DNA from: PMG-095 sp049324695
Lineage (GTDB): Bacteria; Myxococcota_A; Polyangia; Polyangiales; Polyangiaceae
Direction of reading: 5' to 3'
Assembly: GCA_049324695.1 (NCBI GenBank)
Contig: JBMOMJ010000036.1
Coordinates: forward strand, 54,031-118,030
Length of the DNA: 64,000 nucleotides
The notes under the pieces are model-generated. The model did no database searches. It was not told the origin of the DNA and saw nothing but the letters and a program-made list of their open reading frames with translations. The translations under genes were made by a program, and so were the position numbers. This document shows, one piece after another, positions 61,584 to 64,000 of this stretch. The stretch's first letter is position 1; each line of letters begins with the position of its first letter.

Positions 61584-61835
61584 GTGGTCTGCGCTCCTCG
61601 TCTGCTAACCGCCGCGTCGCGCCCGCAAGCACGGCACTCGCGAAGCAAAACAGCGTGAGCGTGCGCACCACGAAGCCCGCAAGTACGGTCGACAATCGCA
61701 CCGAAAGCGTGCGACCGCAGCCAGGCCGGTTACCGCGGTTCGAGCACAGAGTGCGTCGGCCTCGACCCACAACCTCGGGTATCCGCTTCACGCCACCGTG
61801 TAGCGAATGCGGTGTGAGCGGTCACGCTAACGCGC

Positions 61836-62174
61836 ATGACGAAAAGCGAAGTGTGGCGCGAGCGGGTGGAGACGTGGCGAGGCAGCGGAAAGAGCGCGGC
61901 GGAGTTTTGTTCAGGACAGGAATTCAGTGCCAAGAGTCTGCAATGGTGGGCTTGGCACTTTGGCGCCAAGAAACCGAAGAAGCGGGCGGCAACGCCGAAG
62001 CCGGGGTTCGCTCGCGTTGTCGCAAAACCGGACTTCGTGAAGAGCACGCGCGACGCATCTGTCGTGGTGCTCGTCGGCGACGCACGTATCGAAATCGGTT
62101 CCGGTGCTGATCGCGCCGTAGTCTCGATGGTCCTGGAATCGCTGCGCGCGCCGAGCGCGGGAGGACGCGCGTGA
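61836..62174 (+). CDS. tnpA: IS66 accessory protein TnpA
   Basis: 112 residues; begins MTKSEVWRERVETWRGSGKS and has the SLQWWAWHFG helix typical of IS66 Orf1 proteins, which carry a helix-turn-helix and help transposition. GTGA overlap with tnpB shows coupling. The 252-bp gap before it (61584-61835) holds no recognised gene; the left IS66 end is probably in it, around 61798, where TGTAGCGAATGCGG precedes tnpA. Confidence 0.85.
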   Translation: MTKSEVWRERVETWRGSGKSAAEFCSGQEFSAKSLQWWAWHFGAKKPKKRAATPKPGFARVVAKPDFVKSTRDASVVVLVGDARIEIGSGADRAVVSMVLESLRAPSAGGRA

Positions 62175-62530
62175 TTCCGAGTGGCGTTGAAGTGTTCGTG
62201 GCGCTTGCGCCGATCGACTTGCGCTGGGGGTTCGATCGTCTTGCTGGTGTTGTCGAGGAGCATGTTGGACGCCGAGCGCGCAGCGGTGCGCTGTTCGTCT
62301 TCTTCGGCAAACGAAAGAGCGCGCTCAAGATGTTGTTCTTCGATGGGTCCGGGATGTGCCTCTTCTACAAGCGTTTGGACAATCGTGTGTTTCGCATTCC
62401 GGAGGCGCTCGCAGCGGGCACGACGAGCGTGGAGCTGAGCGAATGCGAGCTCGATGATCTGCTCGACGGGATCGATGTGGAGCAAGAAGGTACGCCGGCG
62501 TCGTCACGAGTTCGGAAGTGCGCGCACTGA
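62171..62530 (+). CDS. tnpB: IS66 accessory protein TnpB
   Basis: 119 residues with the full Orf2 signature (ALAPIDLRWGFDRLAGVVEE, GALFVFFGKRKSALKMLFFD, GMCLFYKRLDNRVFRIPEAL). Starts with GTG inside tnpA's stop. A short gap then tnpC. Role in transposition is needed but mechanism unclear. Confidence 0.93.
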   Translation: MIPSGVEVFVALAPIDLRWGFDRLAGVVEEHVGRRARSGALFVFFGKRKSALKMLFFDGSGMCLFYKRLDNRVFRIPEALAAGTTSVELSECELDDLLDGIDVEQEGTPASSRVRKCAH

Positions 62531-62593
62531 GAAGACAAGCTCGGATCGCAAAAGGGCTGGACAAAGTGCGTCGAGATTTGGCACGACAGCGTC

Positions 62594-63883
62594 GTGCCCG
62601 CTGATGCCGATGCCCTGACGAAACAGCTCGAAGCTCATCCCGAGCTCTTGGCTTTACTCGAGCAGGAGCGAGCTCGATTCAGCGCGCGCATCACCGAGTT
62701 GGAGCAGGAGCGCGACCGGCTGCGCGCATCGCACGAGCGGCTCCGGCAAGAGCTCGAGCTCTTTAAGCGTCGCTTGTTCATCGCGAAGGCCGAGCGTATC
62801 GACACGCGGCAGCTCGAGCTCGAGTACGCACAGAAGTTGCGCGAGCTTGACCAGCTCGCAGGGACGCTGGGCATCGCCAAGGAGCCGCCCGCCGAGGATG
62901 ACGACGCTCCGGCGAGCGATGGAAAGCCTATCGGCAAGCGCAAGGGCAACCGCGGCACGGGTCGACGTGATCTGCGCGCGTTACCGCTGGAAGAGGAGCG
63001 TATCGAAATCACTGATCCGCATCTCGAAGCCTTGGTCGCAGAGGGCAAGGTGACGCGCCACGGCTTCGAGGAGACATGCAAGCTCGCGCACAAGCGCGGT
63101 GGCAAGCGGCGCGTAGTGATCGCGCGAGTTCGTTACAAGACGGTCGACGCCGCCGGAAACACCGACGTCATCACCACAGCGATGCCCGAGCAGATGTTGC
63201 CCGGCGCGCTCGCAGCACCATCGCTGGTCGCCAACGTCATCATGCAAAACATCGGCAACGGCATGCCGCTGTTCCGCATCGAGGACGACTACGCTCGCGA
63301 CGGGGTTCCCATCGATCGCGGCACGTTGTCGCGCTGGAAGAAAACGGTTGGCGACAGCCTTTCCGAAACCGTCGTCGAGGCCATGCGGCAGCACGCGCTC
63401 GCCACCGCGTTCTGCATCGCGACCGATGCAACGGGTGTTTGCGTCCAGCCCATCCCCAACGATCGCTCGCGGCAGCCCTGCAAGAAGGGCCACTTCTTGG
63501 TGCAGATCGCGGACCGCGACCACATTCTGTTCGACTACCTGGAGCGAGAAACCAGCGCCGCCATTCACAGTCGTTTTCGCGGATTCAGCGGCTACGTGCA
63601 GGCAGATGCCAAGAGCGTTTTCGACCTGCTCTTCGCAGACGAAGCGGCGCTTGGCAACTCGCGCCACGAGGTGGAGCACGACGGCGCCGAGCGCGTCGAA
63701 ATCGGCTGTTGGTATCACATGCGCCGACGCTTTTGGGAGGCTGCTGTCGCGAAGAGTCCGATCGCGCGCGAGGGACTGATTCGCATCAGCCGAATCTTCG
63801 AGCTCGACGCTTCGTGGAAGAAGAAGCCTCCGTCGGAGATCAAGCAACTTCGAGACGTGCACCTTCGGCCCCACGTGGGCTGA
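62594..63883 (+). CDS. tnpC: IS66 transposase TnpC, C-terminally truncated
   Basis: 429 residues versus about 510-540 for family members. Coiled-coil N-terminus (ELEQERDRLRASHERLRQEL), zinc-finger-like middle, and catalytic domain with first Asp in IATDATGVCV and second Asp in VQADAKSVFDLLF. The reading frame ends at RDVHLRPHVG and stop, where full-length proteins continue; the third catalytic Glu (near NRSER in others) is missing. After 63883 the sequence does not resume IS66 in any frame to the window end. The element is therefore probably inactive unless assisted. Confidence 0.87.
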   Translation: MPADADALTKQLEAHPELLALLEQERARFSARITELEQERDRLRASHERLRQELELFKRRLFIAKAERIDTRQLELEYAQKLRELDQLAGTLGIAKEPPAEDDDAPASDGKPIGKRKGNRGTGRRDLRALPLEEERIEITDPHLEALVAEGKVTRHGFEETCKLAHKRGGKRRVVIARVRYKTVDAAGNTDVITTAMPEQMLPGALAAPSLVANVIMQNIGNGMPLFRIEDDYARDGVPIDRGTLSRWKKTVGDSLSETVVEAMRQHALATAFCIATDATGVCVQPIPNDRSRQPCKKGHFLVQIADRDHILFDYLERETSAAIHSRFRGFSGYVQADAKSVFDLLFADEAALGNSRHEVEHDGAERVEIGCWYHMRRRFWEAAVAKSPIAREGLIRISRIFELDASWKKKPPSEIKQLRDVHLRPHVG

Positions 63884-64000
63884 GGATTCATCACATTTTC
63901 GAACGCTCGGGGCGGTCTGCGGATCTGCGGCGCGATATCGCTCCAGTCACATGAGCTTGGTAGCGGCTCGCGCGACTTGTCGCCTATGTACCCGGATTGG

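Overview
The window is high-GC DNA with long genes that look like those of a predatory or saprophytic myxobacterium (Myxococcota, probably Polyangiales). The reasons are the many secreted lipoproteins with long Gly/Ser/Ala-rich linkers, the two bacterial Ser/Thr protein kinases, a VgrG/Rhs secretion locus, polysaccharide-degrading enzymes, and a DUF4423-type regulator. No rRNA, tRNA, CRISPR array or prophage was recognised. There is one scaffold gap of 100 N (16236-16335).

Layout. 1-5.2 kb: carbohydrate use (a CE1-type esterase and GH43 operon on the reverse strand, then a WYL-type regulator and a GH2 enzyme). 5.3-7.3 kb: an LpoB-type lipoprotein and its COG3014-type partner. 7.5-11.3 kb: the conserved housekeeping cluster rpmH-rnpA-yidD-yidC-jag, with rpmG divergent from it. 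11.3-17.2 kb: a more plastic stretch with a DUF4423 regulator and a candidate divergent operator, a small lipoprotein, a decayed IS4-type element with inverted repeats and target duplication, an HNH endonuclease, and a FecR-type gene split by the scaffold gap. 17.5-27.5 kb: envelope proteins (a large lipoprotein, an OmpA/TSP3 porin-like protein, a CAP-domain lipoprotein, an orphan MCE protein, two tandem RCC1-propeller lipoproteins). 27.7-30.8 kb: a translationally coupled response regulator, histidine kinase and metallophosphoesterase. 31.2-38.1 kb: two Ser/Thr kinases around three coupled secreted or envelope proteins. 38.2-43.1 kb: a phosphatase-like/multihaem cytochrome fusion, an MscS channel, TatA and the Tat substrate PhoX. 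43.5-51.5 kb: a GH8 enzyme and three more surface lipoproteins. 51.8-61.6 kb: a type VI secretion effector module (VgrG, a TPR-like candidate adaptor, a PAAR-Rhs toxin, a likely immunity protein, a pentapeptide-repeat protein). 61.8-63.9 kb: an IS66 element with a truncated transposase.

How the genes work together. The GH43, CE1, GH2 and GH8 enzymes suggest breakdown of plant or microbial polysaccharide. At least nine lipoproteins share one design: a lipobox, a flexible GG-rich spacer, and a C-terminal propeller, Cys-rich or enzymatic domain. This looks like a surface-display repertoire. The most interesting accessory system is the VgrG/Rhs module. Its C-terminal 280 residues carry a PD-(D/E)XK-like motif, which suggests a nuclease toxin, and two small genes directly downstream are candidate immunity functions. 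Family names come from recognising sequence motifs by eye; no database search was run.
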